From assembly GCF_012275535.1 (NCBI RefSeq), contig NZ_JAAVTK010000012.1:115874-179873 (forward strand): 64,000 bases of DNA, written 5' to 3'. Each line of letters starts with the position of its first letter. The stretch's first letter is position 1. The notes under the pieces were generated by a model, which saw only the letters and a list, made by a program, of their open reading frames with translations, made no database searches and was not told where the DNA came from. Position numbers and translations under genes: made by a program. The DNA comes from Hymenobacter artigasi. GTDB lineage: Bacteria; Bacteroidota; Bacteroidia; Cytophagales; Hymenobacteraceae. Shown piece by piece: positions 46,358 to 53,682 of the stretch.

Positions 46358-47377
46358 ATGAACCCTGCAACCGAAAACACGCTGGCCCAGCCCGTGGGCA
46401 TCACCCTGGAGCGCTACATCATGCGCAAGCAGGCCGAATTCCCCTACGCCACCGGCGAGCTGAGCCAGTTGCTGCGCGACATTGCCCTGGCCGGCAAAAT
46501 CGTAAGCCGCGAGGTGAACCGCGCGGGCCTCTCGCGCATCACCGGCGCCATGGGCGAGCAAAACGTGCAGGGCGAGGCCCAGCAGAAGCTCGATGTAGAG
46601 GCCAATATCCGCTTCATCCGGGCCCTCACCAACGGCGGCGAGTGCTGCGCCATTCTCTCCGAGGAAAACGAGGACATCATCGAAACCGGCAACCCCAACG
46701 GCAAATACGTGGTGGCCATGGACCCGCTTGATGGCTCCTCCAATATCGACGTGAACGTAAGTATCGGCACTATCTTCAGCATCTACCGCCGGGTGTCGCG
46801 GGTGGGCGGGCCATCGCGCAAAGAGGACTTTTTGCAGGGCGGCCGGGCCCAGGTGGCCGCCGGCTACATCCTCTACGGCTCCAGCACCATGCTGGTGTAC
46901 ACCACCGGGCACGGCGTGACGGGCTTCACCTACGAAACCTCGCTGGGCGAATTTTTCCTTTCGCACCCCGACATCAAAATCCCGCAGCAGGGCCCGGTGT
47001 TCAGCTGCAACGAGGGCCACTGGTTCGACTACCCCGAGTATGTGCGCGAGTTTCTCACGCAGTGCAAGCAGCAGCGCCTGAGCGCCCGCTACGTAGGCTC
47101 GCTGGTGGCTGACTACCACCGCAACCTGTTCACGGGCGGCATTTACATGTACCCGCCCACCCCCAAGGCAGCGCTGGGCAAGCTGCGCCTGCTGTATGAG
47201 TGCTACCCGCTGGCCATGCTCATCGAGCAGGCGGGCGGCCTGGCCCACACCGGTGCCGAGCCCGTGCTCGACGTGGCCCCCACCAGCTTCCACCAGCGCG
47301 CGCCCCTGTTTGTGGGCTCCACCCAGCTGATGACCACGCTGCTGGACTGCGTGAGTAGTGAAGCGCTTGCCAGCTAG
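46358..47377 (+). CDS. fbp: Class I fructose-1,6-bisphosphatase
   Basis: 339 residues. Class I FBPase motifs: the metal-binding EENED and DPLDGSSNIDVNVSIG, and the C-terminal LLYECYPLAMLIEQAGG active-site region. It hydrolyses fructose-1,6-bisphosphate to fructose-6-phosphate, the committed gluconeogenic step. It is the last gene of the alginate plus arm, 40 bp after the PL7 gene, and is closed by a terminator at 47397. Growth on alginate yields only pyruvate and triose phosphate, so sugar synthesis would need this enzyme; that explains its place in the locus. Confidence 0.94.
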   Translation: MNPATENTLAQPVGITLERYIMRKQAEFPYATGELSQLLRDIALAGKIVSREVNRAGLSRITGAMGEQNVQGEAQQKLDVEANIRFIRALTNGGECCAILSEENEDIIETGNPNGKYVVAMDPLDGSSNIDVNVSIGTIFSIYRRVSRVGGPSRKEDFLQGGRAQVAAGYILYGSSTMLVYTTGHGVTGFTYETSLGEFFLSHPDIKIPQQGPVFSCNEGHWFDYPEYVREFLTQCKQQRLSARYVGSLVADYHRNLFTGGIYMYPPTPKAALGKLRLLYECYPLAMLIEQAGGLAHTGAEPVLDVAPTSFHQRAPLFVGSTQLMTTLLDCVSSEALAS

Positions 47378-47396
47378 GGAATAAGGTGACCCATAC

Positions 47397-47441
47397 AAAC
47401 GCCTCCCCAAACGCCTCAGCCGCGTTCGGGGGGGCGTTTTT
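47397..47441 (+). terminator. Intrinsic terminator after fbp
   Basis: Stem AAACGCCTCCCC / GGGGGGCGTTT with an internal hairpin loop, followed by TTTT. It separates the alginate locus from the ECF sigma cluster. Confidence 0.85.
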
Positions 47442-47472
47442 GCATATAATCCCAAAAAAACTGCCCACCCGC

Positions 47473-47500
47473 GCAGGGTTTTCGCCGCAACGGCATCCAA
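47473..47500 (+). promoter_or_regulatory. Candidate ECF promoter 1 (sigma gene)
   Basis: GCAGGGTTTT at 47473 and CATCCAA at 47494, 21 nt from start to start, 17 bp before the sigma start codon. The same pattern recurs at 48119, 48592 and 53447, each ahead of a gene of this cluster. Confidence 0.7.
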
Positions 47501-47517
47501 TGTCCTAACTTCCCCTA

Positions 47518-48117
47518 ATGCCGCCTCCCACCCCGCTTTCCGATGAGGACTTGCTGGCCGCTTTGCGTGCCGGGCAGGCGGGCGCGTTCGAGCAGCTGGT
47601 GAAGCAGTACGGGGCGCGGGTGCTCAATACCTGCCTGGGCCTGGTGCCCCAGCGGGCCGATGCCGAGGACCTCACGCAGGAGGTTTTCGTGGAAGTGTAC
47701 ACCCAGCTGGCCAGCTTTCGGGGCGAAGCTAAGCTCAGCACCTGGGTCTACCGCATTGCCGTGAACAAGTGCCTGGAGTGGCAGCGCCACCGCAAGCGCC
47801 AGAAGCGGTTTGCTTTTATAACCAGCCTGTTTGGGGCCGACAGCAACGAGCCCACCCACGACCCGCCCGACTATGAGCACCCCGGCGTGCTGGCCGAGCG
47901 CCGCGAGCAGGCCGCCTTGCTGCTTCAAGCCGTGGCCCGCCTGCCCGAGCGCCAGCAGGCTGCCTTCACGCTGTTTCATCTCGAAGGGCTGCCGCACAGC
48001 GAGATAGCCGCCGCCCTGGAGCTGTCGACAGGCGCGGTAGAATCGCTGCTGCACCGGGCCAAGGGCACGCTGCGCCAGCAGCTAGGGGCCTACTACCGCG
48101 ATTTTGTGGCCGGCTAG
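47518..48117 (+). CDS. ECF-type RNA polymerase sigma factor
   Basis: 199 residues. Region 2 is visible as DAEDLTQEVFVEVYTQLASFRG followed by STWVYRIAVNKCLEWQRHRKRQ. Region 4 is LPERQQAAFTLFHLEGLPHSEIAAALELSTGAVESLLHRAK, with no regions 1 or 3, as expected for the ECF group. A putative promoter of a type shared with downstream genes precedes it, which suggests autoregulation. The next gene encodes a small membrane protein likely to hold it inactive. It probably directs transcription of the YHYH/MORN/SCO cassettes that follow. Confidence 0.92.
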   Translation: MPPPTPLSDEDLLAALRAGQAGAFEQLVKQYGARVLNTCLGLVPQRADAEDLTQEVFVEVYTQLASFRGEAKLSTWVYRIAVNKCLEWQRHRKRQKRFAFITSLFGADSNEPTHDPPDYEHPGVLAERREQAALLLQAVARLPERQQAAFTLFHLEGLPHSEIAAALELSTGAVESLLHRAKGTLRQQLGAYYRDFVAG

Positions 48118-48118
48118 C

Positions 48119-48147
48119 GCAGGGTTTTATCCATGAACGTCATCTAA
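48119..48147 (+). promoter_or_regulatory. Candidate ECF promoter 2 (putative anti-sigma gene)
   Basis: GCAGGGTTTT at 48119 and CATCTAA at 48141, 22 nt start to start, 13 bp before the next ATG. It begins immediately after the sigma stop codon. Confidence 0.65.
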
Positions 48148-48160
48148 GCTTCTGAATCCT

Positions 48161-48463
48161 ATGAAAAACGAACCGAACAACGAGCAAGACTGGGTGGAGC
48201 AAACCCTCCACAGCCTGGATGGGGCCACCCGGCCCGTGCCTTCTCCCTGGCTCTACCAGCAGGTGCGCCACCGCCTGGAGGCCCGCCAGGCCGCCCAGGC
48301 CGACACGCCCGACTGGGGCTGGACCCTAAAGCGGGTGGCCTTCGCCACCGCCCTGCTGGCCGCCAACGTGGTCACCTTCGCCCACCGCGCCGATTTCAGG
48401 CAGCCGGCCACCACCCAGGCCACGACCCAGGAATACGCTTACCCCACGCTGGGAGGCTATTGA
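48161..48463 (+). CDS. Small one-TM protein, putative anti-sigma factor
   Basis: 100 residues. The hydrophilic N-terminal half (EPNNEQDWVEQTLHSLDG, then PWLYQQVRHRLEARQ) looks like the short sigma-contacting region of reduced anti-sigma proteins. One hydrophobic segment lies at about 55-70 (VAFATALLAANVVTFAH), and a short Thr/Gln-rich tail would be on the far side of the membrane. No zinc-binding ZAS motif is present. Position directly after the ECF gene is the main argument. Function is inferred; I recognise no named family. Confidence 0.65.
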   Translation: MKNEPNNEQDWVEQTLHSLDGATRPVPSPWLYQQVRHRLEARQAAQADTPDWGWTLKRVAFATALLAANVVTFAHRADFRQPATTQATTQEYAYPTLGGY

Positions 48464-48591
48464 AAAAGCCGGGCGTTGAATTTGAAGGCCTGGCACGGTA
48501 AAACACGGCGCTTTCCCACGGCGGGATACGATGTGAAAGCCAGCTAACGCCGTATCGGGGGCTGTCGACTGAAAAAATATTGCCGGCGTGC

Positions 48592-48619
48592 GCAGGGTGC
48601 GGCCGGAAAGAGCATCTAT
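48592..48619 (+). promoter_or_regulatory. Candidate ECF promoter 3 (YHYH gene 1)
   Basis: GCAGGGTGCG at 48592 and CATCTAT at 48613, 21 nt start to start, 37 bp before the YHYH start codon. The T-run after GCAGGG is not kept here. Confidence 0.55.
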
Positions 48620-48656
48620 TCCAAGGCTAACCAATTTTACAAATTAATACCTCCCC

Positions 48657-49424
48657 ATGCTTAAGCTAAAAGTGCCAGCCCTCGCCCTCTCGTGCCTGAT
48701 GTACACGGCCTGCTCCAAAACGGACTCCGTAACACCCAGCACGACGACCACTACCACCACTACCGGCAGCACCTCCATCACCAGCGTGGTGCAGGCGAAG
48801 TACAAAACAACGGTCGCCTTCTCCACCAGCGGCAGCAGCATCACGCTGAAATCGGACGGCACGCCCGACCACCCGACGCCCTATTACGCCACCACCAACC
48901 CCCTGTGGGAAGCTCAGAGAACCGGGTACACCCTAAACCCCGGCACCGTGGGAGTGCAGAACTACTCGATGACCATCCCCACCAACCCGGAAGCCGCCGC
49001 CACCAAGGAAGCCACGGCGCTCGGCCCCATCGGCATGGCCCTCAACGGGGTAGCCATCTACAACGACCAGGAAGGCGGCAACAAGGCCCTCGACACCGGC
49101 GTAATTGGGTCCTTCGACCGCGCCGGGGCCCACCCCGGGCCGGGCAACACCTACCACTACCACGTCACCGGCGACTTCACCACGAAGGACGATGCCAACA
49201 TCGTCGGCTTCCTGCGCGACGGCTTCCCGATTTATGGCCGCAAGGACAAGGACGGCACCTACCCCGCCAACCTGGATGCCTACGGCGGGCACACGGGCAG
49301 CACCACCGAGTTTGCCAGCGGCATCTACCACTACCATTGTTCCAACGTGAACTACTTGAGCACGGGCGTTTACGTCTTGAAATCCGGCAGCTACTATGGC
49401 ACCAAGGGCACGTTCACATTTTAG
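48657..49424 (+). CDS. YHYH-domain lipoprotein 1
   Basis: 255 residues. Lipobox TAC near residue 19, then a Ser/Thr-rich linker with eight consecutive Thr. The YHYH domain (about 60-255) has the motif twice: NTYHYHVTGDF and, near the end, GIYHYHCSNVNY. Between them is GFLRDGFPIYGRKDKDG and a conserved His (AYGGHTGS). Tyr-His pairs spaced this way suggest a metal site. The family function is not established as far as I know. It is the first gene of a cassette whose next two genes overlap end to start, so translational coupling is likely. Export to the envelope is clear from the signal. Confidence 0.88.
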   Translation: MLKLKVPALALSCLMYTACSKTDSVTPSTTTTTTTTGSTSITSVVQAKYKTTVAFSTSGSSITLKSDGTPDHPTPYYATTNPLWEAQRTGYTLNPGTVGVQNYSMTIPTNPEAAATKEATALGPIGMALNGVAIYNDQEGGNKALDTGVIGSFDRAGAHPGPGNTYHYHVTGDFTTKDDANIVGFLRDGFPIYGRKDKDGTYPANLDAYGGHTGSTTEFASGIYHYHCSNVNYLSTGVYVLKSGSYYGTKGTFTF

Positions 49425-50025
49425 CGCGCTGGGGCTGGCGGGCAGCCTGCTGCTGGCGCGCTGCGCCAGCCCCCAGCCCCCCGACGCGGCCCTGGGCCAC
49501 CCGCCCGGCCCGGTGGACGTGTCGGGAGTGCCCGCCACCACCGTCGCGGCTACCGATACCGCCCTGCACCTGCGCAACGGCGTGTACTACCGGGGCGGCC
49601 GGCCCTATTCAGGCTTTGTGCAGGCGCGCTACCCGGGCGGGGCGCTGCAAAGCCGGGCCTCGTTCTACGCCGGCCGGCAGCACGGCCTCACACGCACGTT
49701 TTGGGCGGACGGACGGCCGCATGAGGTGCGCAGCTACCGGGCCGGCCTGGCCTACGGCCGGCACACCGGCTTCTGGCCCAACGGCCACCGCAAGTTCGAT
49801 TTCGTGTACGCCGACGACAAGCGCGAGGGCTCGCACAAGCAGTGGTACGAGAGCGGCAGCATCTACTGCGACCTGAACTTTGCCGACGACCAGGAAGTGG
49901 GCCTGCAGCAGGCCTGGCGCGAAAACGGCAAAGTGTACATCAACTACGCCGTGCGCGACGGCGTGCGCTACGGCCTGCAAAAATCAACCTTATGCTACAC
50001 CCTGCGGGATGGCCAGCTGAAATGA
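49396..50025 (+). CDS. MORN/YwqK-repeat lipoprotein 1
   Basis: 209 residues. Overlaps the YHYH gene by 29 bp. Signal with lipobox LARC (about 20-23). Residues about 60-205 are five to six MORN-variant repeats of the YwqK type (YxGGxxxGFVQARYPGGALQ, then FYAGRQHGLTRTFWADGRP, GFWPNGHRKFDF and KQWYESGSIYCD). Such repeats form an elongated beta-sheet and serve as binding scaffolds. The paralogue at 56382 has the same start TDTALHxRNG and the same neighbours, so the pairing with YHYH and SCO proteins is maintained. Exact role unknown; an envelope scaffold is inferred. Confidence 0.85.
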   Translation: MAPRARSHFSALGLAGSLLLARCASPQPPDAALGHPPGPVDVSGVPATTVAATDTALHLRNGVYYRGGRPYSGFVQARYPGGALQSRASFYAGRQHGLTRTFWADGRPHEVRSYRAGLAYGRHTGFWPNGHRKFDFVYADDKREGSHKQWYESGSIYCDLNFADDQEVGLQQAWRENGKVYINYAVRDGVRYGLQKSTLCYTLRDGQLK

Positions 50026-50690
50026 AGAAATACCTGCCGCTCCTGCTGTTGCTCTTCATGGCCTCGTGCCAGGAAAAACCCGTGGAGAAAGCCGTGCGCC
50101 TGCCCTACTACGACACGGCCGACTTCACCCCGAAGTGGGAGATGCCGGCGGGCCAGCCGTTTCACCAAATCCGGCCCTTCTCGCTCATCAACCAAAAAAA
50201 CCAGGTTTTCACCGAAAAGGACCTGGCCGGAAAAATCTGCGTCGCCGACTTTTTCTTCACGTTTTGCCCCGGCATCTGCCCGCGCATGACCAGTAGCATG
50301 GGCGACCTGCAAAAGGCGTTTATTGACGACGACAACATTCTGCTCCTGTCGCACTCCGTGATGCCCGACGCCGACAGCGCGGGCGTGCTGCAGCGCTACG
50401 CCCAGGAAAAAAAGGTAAATTTCAAGCGCTGGAAACTGCTGACCGGGGATAAAAAGGAAATCTATGATTTGGGCCGGAAATACTACTTCGTGGAGGAAGA
50501 CGAGGGCATCAAGAAAGGCCCCGAGGTTTTTCTGCACACCGAAAACTTCGTCCTGATTGACAAGCAGCGCCACCTGCGGGGCATATACAACGGCCTCGAC
50601 CCCAACAGCATCCAGGACCTCATCCGGGACATTAAGATTTTAGAAAAGGAGCCTGTTCTTGCTGTCGGCCAACAGGTTGCCAGTCATTAA
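50022..50690 (+). CDS. SCO1/SenC-family envelope protein 1
   Basis: 222 residues from the ATG at 50022, which overlaps the MORN stop codon as ATGA. Lipoprotein signal with ASC lipobox (about 15-17). Thioredoxin-like SCO fold with CPGICPRM (the CxxxC copper/redox motif, about residue 84) and the distal His in FLHTENFVLIDK. SCO proteins deliver copper to cytochrome oxidase or act as thiol reductants. Here there is no oxidase gene nearby, but there are YHYH, MORN and Spy-like partners, so copper handling within this system is more likely than oxidase assembly alone. Confidence 0.92.
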   Translation: MKKYLPLLLLLFMASCQEKPVEKAVRLPYYDTADFTPKWEMPAGQPFHQIRPFSLINQKNQVFTEKDLAGKICVADFFFTFCPGICPRMTSSMGDLQKAFIDDDNILLLSHSVMPDADSAGVLQRYAQEKKVNFKRWKLLTGDKKEIYDLGRKYYFVEEDEGIKKGPEVFLHTENFVLIDKQRHLRGIYNGLDPNSIQDLIRDIKILEKEPVLAVGQQVASH

Positions 50691-50740
50691 ATCCAAAGTA
50701 AGGGCGGGCCTTGTTCCACCCCTCCCCAGACCTTCAACCC

Positions 50741-51298
50741 ATGACTAAAACCCGAATTCTGTCGCTGCTCGTGCTGGTCATGGGCCTACTCAACGTAGGG
50801 CTGCTGGCGCTGCTCTGGTACGGCCGGCCCGACCACCAGGCCGCACGAGGCCAGGCTACCGGGCCCGTAGCCGCCGGCCTGGTGCGCGAGCTGCAGCTGT
50901 CGCCCCAGCAGCAGCAGCAGTTCGACGTGCTGCGCGAAGACCACCACACCCGCATGCAGGCCTTGCTCAAGCAGCTTACTGCCCGGCGCGAGGAGCTGTT
51001 TGCCGGCTTGGCCCAGCCCGCCACGGCTAGCGCTCCACCCGCCCTGCTGGCCCAAATCGGCGACCTCCAGCGCCAGACCGATTCGCTCACTTACGCCCAC
51101 TTTGCCGCCGTGGGCCGCCTGCTCACGCCCGCCCAGCTGCCCCGCTGGCAGCAGCTGGCCCCCAACCTGCCGCGCCGCCTGCAACAGCCGCCGCAGCGGG
51201 GTGGGCGTGGCGGCCTGCCCGGCGGTCCCGGCGGCAGGGGCCGCCCCGGCGACGGCCCACCGCCTGGCGGGCCGATGGACCGGCAGCCGCCGGAGTAA
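50741..51298 (+). CDS. Spy/CpxP-like periplasmic protein (metal-stress sensor type)
   Basis: 185 residues from the ATG at 50741. The N-terminal membrane anchor (LVLVMGLLNVGLLALLWYG) is followed by a helical domain with LQLSPQQQQQFDVLREDHHTRMQALLKQL, the LTxxQ-like pattern of Spy/CpxP and CzcE-type heavy-metal sensors. The tail from about 150 is Gly/Pro/Arg-rich and disordered. A decayed second copy, fused to an MbnP-like fragment, lies at 59560-59795 next to the second cassette, so this gene is a regular member of the system. Function as a periplasmic chaperone or metal buffer is inferred. Confidence 0.78.
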   Translation: MTKTRILSLLVLVMGLLNVGLLALLWYGRPDHQAARGQATGPVAAGLVRELQLSPQQQQQFDVLREDHHTRMQALLKQLTARREELFAGLAQPATASAPPALLAQIGDLQRQTDSLTYAHFAAVGRLLTPAQLPRWQQLAPNLPRRLQQPPQRGGRGGLPGGPGGRGRPGDGPPPGGPMDRQPPE

Positions 51299-51334
51299 TT
51301 TACTGGTGGCGCGAACGGTCGCTTCACCCCCCGG

Positions 51335-51627
51335 TCAAGTTCTGGCTTGATGCCCTCCGAAAACCTCACCCCCTGACCCCCTCTCCAAAAAAGAGGGGGC
51401 ACCGGAAATACTCCTGGCGTTCACCTCCCCCCGCAAATGCTTGATGCGCATTACCTGCGGCGAGAGAGGAGCCAACGAATTTTTACGTTTGCTGACGACT
51501 GGCTCCCCTCTCCGCAGGAGAGGGGCTGGGGGTGAGGTGACCTGTCCGCGCAAAACCGGTGCCCCCTCTTTTTTGGAGAGGGGGTCAGGGGGTGAGGTTT
51601 TCGGTAGGGCGTCAAGCCAGAACTTGA
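51335..51627. repeat. Very long inverted repeat with 70-bp arms
   Basis: Left arm from TCAAGTTCTGGCTTGATGCC, including a 45-bp perfect stretch at 51361-51405, is mirrored at 51556-51627 with about two differences. The centre holds a second hairpin (GCTCCCCTCTCC / GGAGAGGGGC). It shares words with 25858-25969. It fills the whole 51299-51675 gap; no gene is seen there. Confidence 0.88.
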
Positions 51628-51675
51628 AGACTCCCCCCCCGACACCCGCCGCCACAAAAACCCCCAGTCTCCCGC

Positions 51676-53307
51676 ATGAACAACGCCTTTCGCACGCTAC
51701 TACTACTGGTGGCCACCTGCATCAGCGCTCAAGCCCAAACCGTGGGCGTGCAGCTGCACGCGGCCGGCGCCACCGACGATGGCTACGTGCTGCTGGCCCC
51801 CATTCAGTACACCCGTACCTACCTGATGGACAAGTGCGGCCGTGAGGTGCACCGCTGGACCAGCGCCTACAAGGCCGGGCAGGCAGCCTACCTGCTGGCC
51901 GATGGCACGCTGCTGCGGCCGGGCAACGCCACCAACACCACCTTCGTGGCCGGCGGGCAGGGCGGCATCATCGAGAAGATTGACTGGAACGGCAACGTGA
52001 CCTGGAGCTACCGGCTTTCGAGCGCCGCAGAGTGCCAGCACCACGACGTGCGCATCCTGCCCAACGGCAACATCCTGGCCCTGGTGTGGGAAGCCAAAAC
52101 CGCCGCCGCCGCCGGCCGCAATGCCGGCCTCATCGGCAGCGCTACCTGGAGCGAGAAAGTGGTGGAGCTGCAGCCCGTGGGCACCAACCAGGCCACCGTG
52201 GTGTGGGAATGGCACGCCTGGGACCACCTCGTGCAGGAAGCCGACCCCGCCAAAGCCAACTACGCCCCCGTGGCCCAGCACCCCGAGCTGCTGCACGTGA
52301 ACTACGCCGCCACCGCCAACAACCCCGACTGGCTGCACCTGAATTCCATCGACTACAACCCGGCCCTCGACCAGATTCTGCTCAGCTCGCACGGGCTGGA
52401 TGAAGTCTGGGTGCTCGACCACGGCACCACCACGGCGCAGGCGGGCGGCCACAGCGGCGGGGCGCGCGGCAAGGGCGGCGACCTGCTCTACCGCTGGGGC
52501 AACCCCGCCGCCTACGGCCAGGGCAGCACGGCCACGCAACGGTTTTTTGGCCAGCACAATGCCTACTGGCTGCCGGCGGGCGTGCCCTACGCGGGCAGCA
52601 TTCAGGTATTCAACAACGGGCTGGGCCGAACGGGCGGCAACTACTCGTCGGTGGATGTGATTACGCCCCCCGAAACCGCGCCCGGCGTGTACGCGCCCGC
52701 CCTGCCCTACGGCCCGGCGGCCCTCACCACCACCTACGCCGACGCCAACCCCACCAGCTTCTACGCCCAGAATATTTCGGGGGCCCAACGCCTGCCCAAC
52801 GGCAACCTGATGCTCTGCAACGGCCCCGCCGGCCGCCTGTCGGAAGTAACGAGCGCCGGCATCAAAGTCTGGGACTACATTAACCCGGTGGGGGCCAACG
52901 GCCCGGTGGCGCAGGGCAGCACCGCCACCCAGAACATCGTTTTTCGCCCACCGTTCTACCCCAACACCTACGCCGCCTTCACCGGCCGCACCCTCACGCC
53001 CGGCGCGCCCATCGAGCTGAACCCCACGGCCTCGACGTGCAGCCTGGTGCTGGCCGCCGCGCCAGCGGCGGCGGCCACGGCCGGTCTGGCGCTATTTCCC
53101 AACCCGGCCGCCTCGTCACTCACGGTGCAAACGTCGTGGCCCAGCTACGAGGTGCAGGTGCACAACGCCGCCGGCCAGCTGGTGCTGCGCGGCTCCAACC
53201 TGCGCCAACTGTCGCTGAGCGGCTGGCCGGCCGGGCTGTACGTGTTGCGTTTGCGCAATGCCGATGGCACGGTGGTGAGCCGGAAATTCAGCGTAGGCGT
53301 GCAATAG
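51676..53307 (+). CDS. Arylsulfotransferase-like (ASST) protein with T9SS sorting domain
   Basis: 543 residues. A signal peptide ends at AQAQ. The body matches the arylsulfotransferase/ASST beta-propeller type: YTRTYLMDKCGREVHRWTS, repeated WNGNVTWSYR and SAGIKVWDYINP blades, and conserved histidines in ECQHHDVRILPNGN, HLNSIDYNP and FFGQHNAYWL. The last 75 residues form a type A sorting domain (LALFPNPAASSLTVQTSW, then SGWPAGLYVLRLRNADG). Family members transfer sulfate or bind ligands, but many T9SS versions are of unknown activity. It sits between the two YHYH cassettes with its own hairpins on both sides and may not belong to the same regulon. Confidence 0.82.
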   Translation: MNNAFRTLLLLVATCISAQAQTVGVQLHAAGATDDGYVLLAPIQYTRTYLMDKCGREVHRWTSAYKAGQAAYLLADGTLLRPGNATNTTFVAGGQGGIIEKIDWNGNVTWSYRLSSAAECQHHDVRILPNGNILALVWEAKTAAAAGRNAGLIGSATWSEKVVELQPVGTNQATVVWEWHAWDHLVQEADPAKANYAPVAQHPELLHVNYAATANNPDWLHLNSIDYNPALDQILLSSHGLDEVWVLDHGTTTAQAGGHSGGARGKGGDLLYRWGNPAAYGQGSTATQRFFGQHNAYWLPAGVPYAGSIQVFNNGLGRTGGNYSSVDVITPPETAPGVYAPALPYGPAALTTTYADANPTSFYAQNISGAQRLPNGNLMLCNGPAGRLSEVTSAGIKVWDYINPVGANGPVAQGSTATQNIVFRPPFYPNTYAAFTGRTLTPGAPIELNPTASTCSLVLAAAPAAAATAGLALFPNPAASSLTVQTSWPSYEVQVHNAAGQLVLRGSNLRQLSLSGWPAGLYVLRLRNADGTVVSRKFSVGVQ

Positions 53308-53319
53308 AGCCGATTTTGA

Positions 53320-53377
53320 AGGTCGTGCACCCGATGTAGAGACGCAAGGATGCGTCTCTACATCGGGTGCACGACCT
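53320..53377. terminator. Palindrome after ASST-like gene (GTAGAGACGCA family, copy 2)
   Basis: 27-bp perfect stem with a 4-nt AGGA loop (arms AGGTCGTGCACCCGATGTAG onward), 12 bp after the stop codon. The core is shared with 14413-14498. It probably acts as a terminator. Confidence 0.75.
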
Positions 53378-53446
53378 CCGAAACCGCACCTGGACCGATT
53401 TTAAAGGCCTAACGCGCATCGCGCCGAAAAAAAAACAGCATCCCGC

Positions 53447-53474
53447 GCAGGGTTTTCGCTGCCACGGCATCTAT
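53447..53474 (+). promoter_or_regulatory. Candidate ECF promoter 4 (YHYH gene 2)
   Basis: GCAGGGTTTT at 53447 and CATCTAT at 53468, 21 nt start to start. The context CGCGCAGGGTTTTCGC is nearly identical to promoter 1. The YHYH start codon is 208 bp downstream, leaving an untranslated leader with no clear gene. Confidence 0.6.
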
Positions 53475-53682
53475 CCTTTCGAACTGCTACTGCTTTTCAC
53501 GCAACCGGCCGCACGGCTGCCCCGCAACCTCACGCGGCGCGGCGGGCCCCACACTTCCGGAACCGGATTCGGCCACCCCCGCACGGATGGCGCTGAGCGG
53601 GTGTGGCCCTAACGCAGCGGCAGTTCCCGGACCTGCCATCAAAGTTAAATATCCCATTGCTAATTCATTAACCGAGAAATCC

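Noticed and set aside
48745..48790. Run of Thr codons in YHYH gene 1 as a phase-variation tract
   Set aside because: The codons are mixed (ACG, ACC, ACT), so there is no uniform nucleotide repeat prone to slippage; it is a lipoprotein linker.
51676..53307. ASST-like protein as part of a sulfated-glycan locus
   Set aside because: No sulfatase, SusC/D or glycosidase adjoins it; the neighbours are YHYH/SCO genes, so a glycan role cannot be supported.
53367..53612. 81-codon plus-strand frame between the ASST-like gene and YHYH 2
   Set aside because: Starts inside a hairpin, spans the candidate ECF promoter, and shows no family; better read as an untranslated leader.
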